From NCBI GenBank assembly GCA_016714465.1, contig JADKDT010000004.1:124001-188000 (forward strand): a stretch of 64,000 nucleotides of DNA. Direction: 5' to 3'. Position 1 is the stretch's first letter. Each line of letters starts with the position of its first letter. Below the pieces are notes generated by a model. The model did not search any database. It was not told the DNA's origin and saw only the letters and a list, made by a program, of their open reading frames with translations. The stretch comes from Candidatus Brachythrix odensensis (GTDB lineage: Bacteria > Chloroflexota > Anaerolineae > J036 > Brachytrichaceae). Position numbers and translations under genes: made by a program. This document shows, piece after piece, positions 46,584 through 56,173 of the stretch.

Positions 46584-47850
46584 GCGATGAGCGCTGCGAC
46601 GCCGCGAGGGCCTGCTCCAGATCGGCGATCAGATCGTCGGGGTGCTCGATGCCGATCGACAGGCGCACCATCGCGTCGGTGATCCCGCCCTCGAGGCGGT
46701 CCTCGGGATCGACTTCGGCGTGGGTCATCGTGGCGGGATGCTCGGCCAGCGACTCGTTGCCGCCCAGGCTGACCGCCAGATGAAACAGGCGGACCGCATT
46801 GAGAAAGGCAAACGCCCCGGCCTTGCCGCCCTTCACATCAATCGAGATCATGCTGCCCGGGCCAAGGCACTGCTTGTCGTAGACCGCCCGCTGCGGGTCG
46901 CCCGGCTGCAACAGGCCAAGGTAGTACACCCGCTCCACCGCCGGATGCCCGGCAAGATAGTCGGCTACTTTTCGCGCTCCAGCCGCCTGGGCCTCCATCC
47001 GCAGCTTCATCGTCTCGAGGCTGCGGGTGAGCAGCCAGCCTGTGTGGGGGCTGGCCGTTGTGCCCAGCATCGCCCGCATGAGCTTGACCTGGCCCATCAA
47101 CTCGGCCGGCCCGACGCAGGCGCCGGCGATGAGGTCGCTGTGTCCCGCGATGTACTTGGTCGCGGAGTACAGGGTGAAGTCCGCGCCGTGATCAAACGGG
47201 CGTTGGAAGAGCGGGCCCAGAAACGTGTTATCCACAGCGACAAAGGCCCGGTGATCCGGGCGGCTGTAGCGACGGGCCATCTCAACGCAGAAGCCGATAT
47301 CGGCCATGGCGTTGGTGGGGTTGCTGGGCGTCTCGGCGTAGATCATGCGCAGGTGATCGGCCACCCCGGGCTGGGCGAGCGCCGCCCGAATCCCCTCGTT
47401 GCCATCGATCAGCCGATACCCCACCGGCCGGATCCCAAAGCGGGTCAGGATGGACTTGAGCACGAAATCGGTGCAGCCGTAGCACGGCTCACCGAACAGA
47501 ATCACATCGCCAGGATTCAGATAGCCCAGGAAAACCGCCGTGATCGCCGCCATGCCGCTGTCAAATGCAGCGCAGACCTCGCCCCCATCCCACAAAGCCA
47601 GGCGCTTCTCGAAGATCGCCAAATTCGGGCTGGTGTCGCGGCCGTAGATATACGTGTTGCTGAAGTCCTCGTCCTCGCGCTGCGGGCGCAGGTTATTGAT
47701 GACCTGGCAATACGCTTCAGCATCCTCGACTTTCTTGAAGGCAAAGGTCGAGGTGAGATACACCGGCGGCTTGACCGCGCCGCTGGCCAGTTGGGCGTCA
47801 TAGCCCAGGCGCATCATTTCGCTTTCGGGGTGTGTTTCGCGGCTCGTCAC
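46579..47850 (-). CDS. Cys/Met-metabolism PLP-dependent enzyme (cystathionine gamma-synthase / methionine gamma-lyase type)
   Basis: The protein has 423 residues, GTG start with AAAGGA upstream. Family blocks: SNTYIYGRDTSPNLAIFEKR, AAFDSGMAAITAVFLGYLNP, VAVDNTFLGPLFQRPFDHGA and the PLP-lysine segment LYSATKYIAGHSDLIAG. C-terminal SLGGNESLAEHPATMTHAEV is typical of methionine gamma-lyase and related trans-sulfuration enzymes. The subtype (synthase, lyase or O-acetylhomoserine sulfhydrylase) cannot be decided by eye. Its stop codon is in the REP arm, so the last residues may have changed when the element arrived. Confidence 0.88.
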   Translation of the reverse strand: MTSRETHPESEMMRLGYDAQLASGAVKPPVYLTSTFAFKKVEDAEAYCQVINNLRPQREDEDFSNTYIYGRDTSPNLAIFEKRLALWDGGEVCAAFDSGMAAITAVFLGYLNPGDVILFGEPCYGCTDFVLKSILTRFGIRPVGYRLIDGNEGIRAALAQPGVADHLRMIYAETPSNPTNAMADIGFCVEMARRYSRPDHRAFVAVDNTFLGPLFQRPFDHGADFTLYSATKYIAGHSDLIAGACVGPAELMGQVKLMRAMLGTTASPHTGWLLTRSLETMKLRMEAQAAGARKVADYLAGHPAVERVYYLGLLQPGDPQRAVYDKQCLGPGSMISIDVKGGKAGAFAFLNAVRLFHLAVSLGGNESLAEHPATMTHAEVDPEDRLEGGITDAMVRLSIGIEHPDDLIADLEQALAASQRSSP

Positions 47851-47867
47851 TGTGGGGGTCCTTTTTT

Positions 47868-47981
47868 GTTGGCAACGTTGATAACGTTGATAACGTTAAC
47901 GTTGTTAACGTTAGAAACCTTACCAACGTTACCAACCTTATCAACGTTATCAACGTTATCAACGTTATCAACGTTATCAAC
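47868..47981. repeat. Long inverted array of 9-bp units (GTTGATAAC / GTTATCAAC)
   Basis: About twelve units: GTTGGCAAC, GTTGATAAC twice, then degenerate GTTAAC, GTTGTTAAC and GTTAGAAAC, followed by reverse-type CTTACCAAC, GTTACCAAC, CTTATCAAC and four perfect GTTATCAAC. The array ends 5 nt from the folC stop and begins 17 nt upstream of the PLP-enzyme start. The same placement between two minus-strand genes is seen for the array at 6031-6085. Confidence 0.85.
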
Positions 47982-47986
47982 GAAAT

Positions 47987-49370
47987 TCATGTCACCCTGC
48001 CAAACGCCGAGGCGGCTTGGCCGGCCAGGGTGAGGCTGCCCGTCACTGCCGTCGGTTCGCCCAGGCGCACGATCTCATCGATGGCCTCGCGCAGACTGGG
48101 GGCGACCTTCGCGCGCGCGCCGCGCTTCTGGGCAATGGCCAGGAGCGCCTCGGCCGGGAGCCCGCGCGGGTGATCGGGCCTGACAAAGATCCAGCGCTGC
48201 GCGCGCTGGCGGAGGGCGTTGAACATCCCCTCGGCGTCCTTGTCGGCAAGACACCCAAAGATGAACGTCCAGCGCCGGCCTGGGTAGAGCTCGGCCAGGG
48301 TCATCGCCAGCTTGTTGACGCTGTCGATGTTGTGCGCGCCGTCGGCGATCAAGGGCGGGTCGGCCCGCAGCACATCGAAACGCGCTGCCCAGATCAGCCG
48401 GCGCAGGCCCTCGTGGGCGGCCTTGGGGCTGAACGGCTCCCCGCGCTGGCGCAGGGCGTCCAGCGTCGCGATCACGGCAGTGGCGTTCTCCATCTGGTGC
48501 AGGCCGAGCAGCGGGATCTCATACCAGCCCTCGAACTCGCTCAGATACGGCTTGTCGACGCTCCGGATCCGGGCGACCTGTTTCACCTGGAACGACTGCA
48601 TCCGGCGCTGGTCAGGCAGCGGGGCCGCCTCGCGCGCCTCAGGCCGCCGGTTGGACTCGGTCGCGGCCGCGATGCCGCGCCAGTGATTGCCCAGCACGGT
48701 CAGCGGCGCATGCCGCTCGCGCGACTCGCTCAATGACCTGGGCCGCCGGGAGCATCTGACCGTGGCTGATGACCGGCACAGCTTCCTTGATGATGCCGGC
48801 CTTCTCGGCCGCGATCAGCGCAAGCGTATTGCCAAGCTGGGCGGTATGGTCGATGCTGAGCGAGGTGATGACGCAGGCCTGCGGCATGATCGCGTTGGTG
48901 GGATCGAGCCGCCCGCCCAACCCGGTCTCGATCACCGCCCAGGCGCAGCCAACATCGGCAAAGTGGGTGAACCCCATCGCGGTGATGGCCTCGAAGGTCG
49001 TCGCGCCATCGAGGCCGTTGGCCTCGATGGCGGCGCGCACCCGATTGGCGACCGCCGCGGCATCCTCCATCGAGATCCACTGGCCGTCCACCCGGATACG
49101 CTCGCGGAAATCGACCAGATGAGGCGAGGTGAACAACCCGACCTTGTAGCTCATTTGGCGCAGGGCCGAATCAAGCATCGCGCAGGTGCTGCCCTTGCCC
49201 TTCGTGCCGGCGACATGGATCGACTTGTAGCGTTGTTCGGGATGCCCGAGCGCTTCCAGCAAGGTCCGAATGCGGCCAAGCCGGGCAGTCTCGGGGTCGT
49301 CGGCTCCGAGGTTCTTGTCGAAGCTGGCCAGCCCATACAGCCAGTCGAGGGACTCGGAATACGTCATCAT
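47987..49370 (-). CDS. folC: Folylpolyglutamate synthase / dihydrofolate synthase (one frame break)
   Basis: About 460 residues; MMTYSESLDWLYGLASFDK start. Mur-ligase-like: P-loop IHVAGTKGKGSTCAMLDSAL, SPHLVDFRERIRVDGQWI, VIETGLGGRLDPTNAI and SIDHTAQLGNTLALIAAEKAGIIK. The reading changes near 48727; removing one base joins AAQVIE to ESRERHAPLTVLGNHW, then the C-terminal domain (LIADGAHNIDSVNKL, WTFIFGCLADKD). It adds glutamate to folates and possibly makes dihydrofolate from dihydropteroate. Confidence 0.9.
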
Positions 49371-49595
49371 GGCGCGGGACAAGTATACGGGCTGGGAGAG
49401 GTCAGAATGCAGAAGCCAGAATGAAAGCCCTGCCGCGCGAGAACGCTGTAAGAAGCTCGTAACGCTGGCGCAGTCCGCTGGTAAGGCTCGAGGCGCCATC
49501 ATGCTGTCCACCGCTTGACACGCGGCTAATCGGAAGTAATGTCATCGGCACGCGACAACACGCGTACGAAGGCTTTCGGTCCAGGGGGGATTCGC

Positions 49596-52500
49596 ATGGC
49601 CAATTTAGTGGTTCGTCTCTTGAGTGTCGTCGGCATCACCGGCGCGCTATGGGCAAATCCGGCCGGCGCTGCGCCGCGGGCGACGGACAGCATGTTTCAA
49701 GCGTCCCGTCCCGCGCCGACGGCAGGGAAGGACATCAGGCTGAAATCCCGCGTATTCGGTCCGGGTCAGCCCGACGCTTCGATACTCAGAAGCGCGCTCG
49801 CGCTGCTCGCTCGTCCGGATCAGAGCCGGGTTCATCTTCTCGTTCAGCTCGACTTCATCCCGAGCCGGGCGGCGGTCGCTGAATACCAGAAGGCGGGCGT
49901 GCGTCTGTTGGCCTACGTTCCGGATTACGCGTGGATCGCGTCCGCTCCAGCCGCGAATCCGATGATCGCCGCCGAGCTGCCCGGCCTCATCTGGGCGGGC
50001 GCGCTCACGCCTGACGACAAGCTCGATCCCGACATCCGCTCCGGCGCCTGGGGGAGCTGGAATCGCGCTTCGGACGGCACCGTGGCCATCGCCATCGTCA
50101 TGCACGCGGACGAAACACTCGAGACTGGGAAGTCCCTGGCCGCCAAATACGGAGCCCGAGTCGTCAGCGAAGGTCGAGGGGCTGCGGGCTCTGCTGATCG
50201 AACTCCCGGTGGCAAAGGTAACGTTGCTCGCCGGCGAGGACGCGATTCAGTGGATCGAGTTGGCCGAGCCGCCCTTGTTCGGAGCCAACGATGGCATCCG
50301 CCAGCAGATCGGCGTCAACACCGTCCAGTCCGCGCCATACAACCTGAGTGGGGCCGGGGTCGACATCCTCATCTATGACGTCGGGGTTGTGACCCCGACT
50401 CATCCGGACTTCTCCGGCCGTCTGACGATCGGCTCAAACGACTCGGGCAGCACCGTCTCGGATCATGCCACCCACGTGGCCGGCACCGCGGCCGGGAGCG
50501 GAAATCAGAGCGCGTCAGACGGCGGCAGCGCGCTGCAATGGCGTGGCATGGCGCCCGGGGCGGATGTCATCTCATATCAGTATGACCGCAACAACACCGG
50601 GATGCTTTTCTACAACGATCCGGGCGATATCGAAAGCAACTGGGCGGCCGCTCAGAACACGCATGGCGCCGATGTGGGCAATGCCAGCCTCGGCTCCAAC
50701 ATCTATCTGAACTACCCGATGAGCTGCACCCTGATGGGCAATTACGGCCTGACCAGCGGCCTGATGGACCAGATCATCCGGGGCGGAAACAGCGTCGTGG
50801 GCGCCGGCGACAAGATGATTGCGACCTGGGCGGTCGGAAACGAGCGCCCCAGCGCGTGCAGCGCCACCGGCTATGGCACCCTGGCGCCGCCGGCATCGGC
50901 CAAGAATCCAATCCATGTCGGCGCGTCCAACACAAATGACAGCTCCATGACCTCGTTCAGCTCATGGGGGCCGACCGATGACGGCCGGATCAAGCCCATC
51001 GTCGTGGCCGGAGGCGACCAGGTGGGCGGCGATGGCGGGATTAAGTCGACCATCCCCAACCAGATGGTGAACAGCTCCGCATCGCTGAACTGCGATGGAA
51101 GCGGCGACGACTACTGCTATCCCTATGACGTGATGCAGGGAACATCGATGGCGGCGCCCGCGGTGGCGGGCAGCATCGCCTTGATGCTGCAGGAATACCG
51201 CCAGGACAATCTGACGTCGGGGAACTTCTGGCCGGCCAGCGCCAAGGCGCTCCTGATCCAGACCGCGTCGGATCTTGGCAACCCGGGTCCGGATTATCAA
51301 TGGGGTTTCGGCCAGGTGCGGATCAGAGACGCGGTGGATCTGATCGCGCGGCATGGCTTCTTCCAGAACAGCGTGGACCAGGATGAAACCGATCTCTTCA
51401 TCGTCCAGGTGACCGACGCGTCAACGCCGCAGTTGCAGATTTCGATGGCCTGGGATGACTACGAAGCAACGTTTAACGCCAACCCAACCCTGGTCAATGA
51501 CCTGGATGTCGAGCTGGTCGCCCCGTCCGGCGCGATTTGGCGGCCGTGGGTGCTCGACCCGGCCAATCCCGCCGACGACGCCACCCGCGGGGTGAACACC
51601 CGCGACAACCAGGAGCAGGTCACAGTACCCGACCCCGAGCTGGGCACCTGGCTGGTAAGGGTCAAGGGCAAAACGGTCCCGCAGGGGCCGCAGGACTACG
51701 CAATTGCCTGCGATGGCTGCCGGACGGTGGTCGCGGACGTGTGTCAGGCAACTGCCGGCAAGGCACCCGTTTTACCCGCCGCGCAGGCCGGCGACGTGGC
51801 GCCCAGCGAAGGCGATATGTGGCAGCGTGGGCTGGGGGCAGGCGCGCCGGCGTTCTCGCTGGTTTCCGGCGCGCGGGAGAATGAGGATGGCCCGGCGCCC
51901 GCGCGCTTGGTCGAATCGCCGGCAGTAAGCGGCGAGCGCAAACGAGCCGATCGCATCGCGGCGGAAATGCGGGCATTTGACGCTGCCCGAAATTCAGGGC
52001 CCGCCGCGGTGCTCGCCTTCGCCGACAAGGCCAGCGCCGAGGCCCGGGCCATGCTCGCAGGCGAAGTTGAGGAGGCCCAGGCGCGTATCGCTGGCCCGCC
52101 GGCGCAGGCGGCGGGCCCGGCCGGTTTTGTCCTGCCGTGGGTGGGGGTGAACGGGGCGTGCGCCTACTACACCGTGCAGGCCGCCATCGATGCCGCGCCA
52201 AACGGGGCAACCGTGCGGGTGTCGACGGGTTTCCTGGCCGAGAACCTCAGCATCGGAAGCGGCAAGGTGATCACAATCGAAGGAGGCTGGGGAACGTTGT
52301 GCACAATCCCCGGGGCGCAGTCCCGGATTGACTCGGCGGGCGCCGGCAGCGTCATCGACGTGGTTGGCGGGGCAAGAGTCAAACTGAGCCATCTCGAGCT
52401 CGGATGGGGGACCGGCTTTGGGGCCGGGTTGGACGTCGTGGGCAGCAGCAAGGTCACCCTAGACGACACCAGCATCGTCCACAACAACGGCAGCTACGGG

Positions 52501-54202
52501 GCGGCCTCTACGTGGGCGGCGGCAGCGAAGTAACCCTCACGAACGGTTCGTTTCTGAGATACAACACGGCCAGCGGGGACGGCGGTGGGGCGATCGTGTA
52601 TGGCCGGCTGCACGCCCTCGACACCGCCAGCGACCTCACCGGCAACTGCGCGGTCAGTGACGGCGGCGGCGCGGCGGTGCCGGGCGGTCAGCTGTATCTG
52701 AACGGCGCGGATGTCACGGCCAACGAGGCACGCGGCCTGACCGGGCGCGGCGGCGGAGTCTACGCCACCAACGGTGGCGTCGTTACGCTCACAAACAACG
52801 TCTTTATCGGGGCGAGTTCGCCTTGCTGCAACCTGGCCTTCGAAGGCGGAGGCATTTACGCCGATCAAGCCCGCATCATCAGCCTGGGGGGAAACACCAC
52901 GATTCTGGGAAACCGCGCGGCCAGTCGCGGCGGCGGTGTCTTCCTCGCCAACGGCAGCGTCTTTAGCGCCGCCGATGGCACGACCGTCGGCTACAGTGTG
53001 TTGGAAGGTGCCGGAAACAGCGCGACTCAGGGCGGGGGAATCTACGTCCTGTCCAGCACGCTCCGCTTCGATGGCCGGATCGTCAACAACATGGCCGTGG
53101 CCGCGGGGGCGGGCATCTATGCGTCGGCCAGCGCGCTCACCCTCACCGGCGCGAGCGTGGGCGAGAGCGCGAGCCTGTATGGGCGAAATGTGTTGACGAC
53201 GACCGGCCCAGGCTCGGGGGCCGGTTTGTATCTCACGAACAACACGCAGGCGCTGATCAGCGCCACCCTGATCGCCAGCAATACCTGGGCCTCCACAGGC
53301 GGGAACTATATCGGGGGCGGCGTATTTATTGATGGCGGGAGCGTCCTCACCCTGACCAACAGCCGGATCGAGCGGCATGCGACGCCCGCCACGGGCGTCG
53401 GCCGCGGCGCGGCGATCTACATCAACGGCGGGCGGGTGTTCCTGGATGGAAGCCAGATCCTGAGCAACACCGCCCGCGACAACGGCGGCGGCGTGCGCGT
53501 GCTGGGCGGCCGGCTGGCCACCCGGGCGCCCTCTTCGCCAACAATGAAACCAAGGTCGGCGAAGGCGGCGCGATCGCCATCGGAACAGGGGCGGGCGTGG
53601 ACCTGGCCAGCGCGCGGTTCGCGAGCAATACCGCGGCCAGCGACGGCGGCGCCATTGGGATTCTCAGCGGGGGGATGACCGTGGAGGGCAGCGTGTTCGA
53701 GCACAATTCGGCCGAGCGCGGCGGCGCGATCTTCCAGGACGGCACGGCCCGGAGCTGGATTTCCAACACACTGGTCTACAGCAATGCGACGACGGCCGGT
53801 TTCGGCGCGGGAATCAGAAACCACGGCGGGGCGATGACGCTCACCCACGTGACCCTGGCGAACAACATCGGCGGGGCCGGCTTCTCCCCGGGGTCAGCCC
53901 TGAGCTATGTGCGCAACACCATCATCTGGGGCAACACCACGACGGCCGCCGGCGCGGTCACGGTTGCGGCCTGCAGCATCGACCAGAGTGGCGTCTCCGG
54001 CGTTAACGTAAATCCCAAATATGTGAATCCCGGAGGCGGCGAGGACTACCGCCTGCGTCCCGGCTCGCCGGCGCTTGACGCCTGCCCCATCCTCTTGCCC
54101 GATGATCTGGACGGCCGCGCCCGGCCGATTGGGTCGCTGGCGGACATGGGAGCGCACGAGCTCCTGGCATGGAATGCGAATCTGCCGGTGGCCCTGCGCT
54201 GA
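49596..54202 (+). CDS. Giant secreted subtilase with C-terminal parallel beta-helix (three frame breaks)
   Basis: About 1,535 residues reconstructed; the ATG has a GGGGGGA sequence upstream and a signal peptide (MANLVVRLLSVVGITGALWA). An inhibitor-like pro-region is followed by an S8 peptidase of the Kp43-like type: Asp in DILIYDVGVV (about 260), His in SDHATHVAGTAAG (about 292), Ser in MQGTSMAAPAVAGSIAL (about 516), then a P/beta-jelly domain (ISMAWDDYEATFNANPTLVN). From about 52140 on come right-handed beta-helix repeats (GGGIYA, GGGVFL) and a C-terminal DLDGRARPIGSLADMGAHE motif. Breaks near 50171 (extra G), 52495 and 53525 are each one-base restorable. Probably an extracellular adhesive protease. 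Confidence 0.83.
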
Positions 54203-54299
54203 CGTCGGGGATAGCCAATCTATAATCCGGCGCACGTCCACGACCAGGATCCCCTCGCCATGAATTCATCCGAGGCGGCCGGGGCAGGACACCGCCCAC

Positions 54300-54458
54300 A
54301 TGGAACTCACCATCTTTATCCTGCTTGGCGTCATCGTGCTGGTCGCGTTGCTGACCCGCCGGGTAGCCGCGCAACGGCGCGACACGCCGGCGAATCCGGC
54401 AGCCCCGAGATCCGCCGGCACGGACAACCCACCCAAATACCAGGAACCCCCTGAATGA
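54300..54458 (+). CDS. Small single-pass membrane protein upstream of purH
   Basis: 52 residues: MELTIFILLGVIVLVALL membrane segment, then a basic Pro/Ala-rich tail. Its TGA overlaps the purH ATG (ATGA), which suggests translational coupling and that the frame is real, although no Shine-Dalgarno stands out. No known family. An alternative reading on the same strand starts at 54260 but has no such features. Confidence 0.5.
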   Translation: MELTIFILLGVIVLVALLTRRVAAQRRDTPANPAAPRSAGTDNPPKYQEPPE

Positions 54459-55984
54459 ATGTACTCTTGTCCGTTTCAGACAAACACGGCCTGATCGCCC
54501 TTGCCAACGGCCTGCGCGAGCGCGGGGCCCAACTCATCGCCAGCGGCGGAACCGCCCGGGCCCTGGCCGCCGCCGGTCTGCCCGTCCGGACCGTCGAGGA
54601 CGTCACCCATTCGCCCGAAATCCTCGAGGGGCGGGTCAAGACCTTGCACCCGGCCATCCACGCCGGCATTCTCGCCCGTGACACCGACGCCGACCGGGCC
54701 GATTTGGCCCGGGTGGGCGCGCCGATGATCGACCTGGTGATTGTTAATCTGTATCCCTTTCAGAAGACGATCGCCCAGCCGTATGTCACCCTCGCCGACG
54801 CAATCGAAAACATCGACATCGGCGGTGTGGCCCTGATCCGGGCCGCGGCCAAAAACTACGCCCGGGTTGCGGTGGTGTGCGATCCGCACGATTACGAGCT
54901 GGTCCTGCGCGATCTCCGTCAGCACGGCTTTGTGTCGATTCAGACCCGCGAGGTGCTGGCGCTGAAGGCCTTCGCCCACACCGCCGCCTACGACAGCGCG
55001 ATCCGCGACTATCTGGCCGGCGCGCACCCGGCCGGCGCGGATGGCGAAGCGCTGACCCTGCGCCGCGCCCAAACCCTGCGCTACGGCGAGAACCCGCACC
55101 AGAGCGCCGCCCTGTTCGGGCTTGGTGAGGGACCGCACGGTCCGCTGGGCGGCAAGTTGCTGCAGGGCAAGGAACTGAGCTACAACAACCTGCTCGATCT
55201 CGACGCGGCCTGGAAGACAGCCCGCCATTTCGAACTGCCCACCGTCGCCATCGTCAAGCACCTCAGCCCGTGCGGGATCGCGTCGTCCGACGACCTCGAA
55301 ACGGCGGTCCGGGCCGCGGTGGCCAGCGACCCGATCTCCGCGTTTGGGGGTGTCGTCGCCTTCAACCGGGTGGTCGACGCATCTGCGCTCGAAGCGTTTG
55401 GCGAGCTTTTTCTCGAGGCCATCGTCGCGCCTGGATACTCCCCGGACGCGGTCGAGCGCTTGCGCAAGCGCAAGAACCTGCGCGTCGTCGAGGCGCCGGC
55501 CGAGCTGCGCGAGGTCTACGAATACCGCTCGATCACGGGCGGGATATTGCGCCAGTCGATCGACCTGGGCGACCCGGCCGAATCGGAGTGGAAGGATGTC
55601 GCGGCCCGGGCCGCCACGGACGCGGAGACCAATGCGCTGCGCTTTGCCTGGGGCTGCGCCCAGCACGTCAAGAGCAATGCCATCGTCTTCGCCCGCGAGG
55701 TCACGCCCGGAACCGTTGCGACGGTCGGGATCGGCGGCGGGCAGCCCAACCGGGTCGATTGTGTGCGGATCGCGGTGGCGCGGGCGGGAGATCGCGCGCG
55801 CGGGGCGGTGATGGCCAGCGACGCCTTCTTCCCCTTCCCCGATGGGATTGAAGTGGCGGCTGAGGCGGGCATCGTCGCCGTCGCCCAGCCCGGCGGAAGC
55901 GTCCGCGACGCCGAGGCCATCGCCGCCGCGAACAAGGCCGGGATGGCGATGCTGTTCACCGGGGCCAGGCACTTCAGGCATTAG
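54455..55984 (+). CDS. purH: Bifunctional AICAR transformylase / IMP cyclohydrolase
   Basis: The protein has 509 residues, normal length. The N-terminal IMP cyclohydrolase half starts LLSVSDKHGLIALANGLRERG with LHPAIHAGILAR and NIDIGGVALIRAAAKNYARV. The AICAR transformylase half has LRYGENPHQSAALFG, ELSYNNLLDLDAAW, VAIVKHLSPCGIAS and AWGCAQHVKSNAIVFARE, ending ASDAFFPFPDGIEVAAEAG. It catalyses the last two steps to IMP. guaB, which uses IMP for GMP, follows on the same strand. Confidence 0.96.
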   Translation: MNVLLSVSDKHGLIALANGLRERGAQLIASGGTARALAAAGLPVRTVEDVTHSPEILEGRVKTLHPAIHAGILARDTDADRADLARVGAPMIDLVIVNLYPFQKTIAQPYVTLADAIENIDIGGVALIRAAAKNYARVAVVCDPHDYELVLRDLRQHGFVSIQTREVLALKAFAHTAAYDSAIRDYLAGAHPAGADGEALTLRRAQTLRYGENPHQSAALFGLGEGPHGPLGGKLLQGKELSYNNLLDLDAAWKTARHFELPTVAIVKHLSPCGIASSDDLETAVRAAVASDPISAFGGVVAFNRVVDASALEAFGELFLEAIVAPGYSPDAVERLRKRKNLRVVEAPAELREVYEYRSITGGILRQSIDLGDPAESEWKDVAARAATDAETNALRFAWGCAQHVKSNAIVFAREVTPGTVATVGIGGGQPNRVDCVRIAVARAGDRARGAVMASDAFFPFPDGIEVAAEAGIVAVAQPGGSVRDAEAIAAANKAGMAMLFTGARHFRH

Positions 55985-56034
55985 GCCATCATCCGTCATT
56001 CGTGATCCGACAATTTTCAGTATGCGCCCTGCAC

Positions 56035-56099
56035 TTGCAGGAGAACGGGAGAACGGGAGGGAAGGAAGCATGTCCTCCCGTTCTCCCCTTCTCCTGCAA
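56035..56099. repeat. 26-bp inverted repeat between purH and guaB
   Basis: The arms 56035-56060 and 56074-56099 (purine-rich left arm TTGCAGGAGAACGGGAG) match with one mismatch around a 13-nt loop. A weaker outer pairing (CCGTCATT / AATGACGG, near 55993 and 56113) extends it to a quasi-palindrome of about 130 bp that fills the gap. Confidence 0.75.
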
Positions 56100-56173
56100 A
56101 TGAACGCTGAGAAATGACGGGTCACTGGTGACGCGAAACGCGCGATGACATCGCAATCGCATAGAATCGCGGG

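Noticed and set aside
47868..47981. Possible CRISPR array
   Set aside because: The units are 9 bp, contiguous and inverted midway, with no spacers and no cas genes nearby.
48017..48736. Open frame opposite folC
   Set aside because: The conserved Mur-ligase C-terminal domain is on the minus strand; the plus-strand reading has no motif.
55990..56173. Purine riboswitch upstream of guaB
   Set aside because: The gap is explained by a purine-rich inverted repeat; no conserved riboswitch loop sequences are visible.
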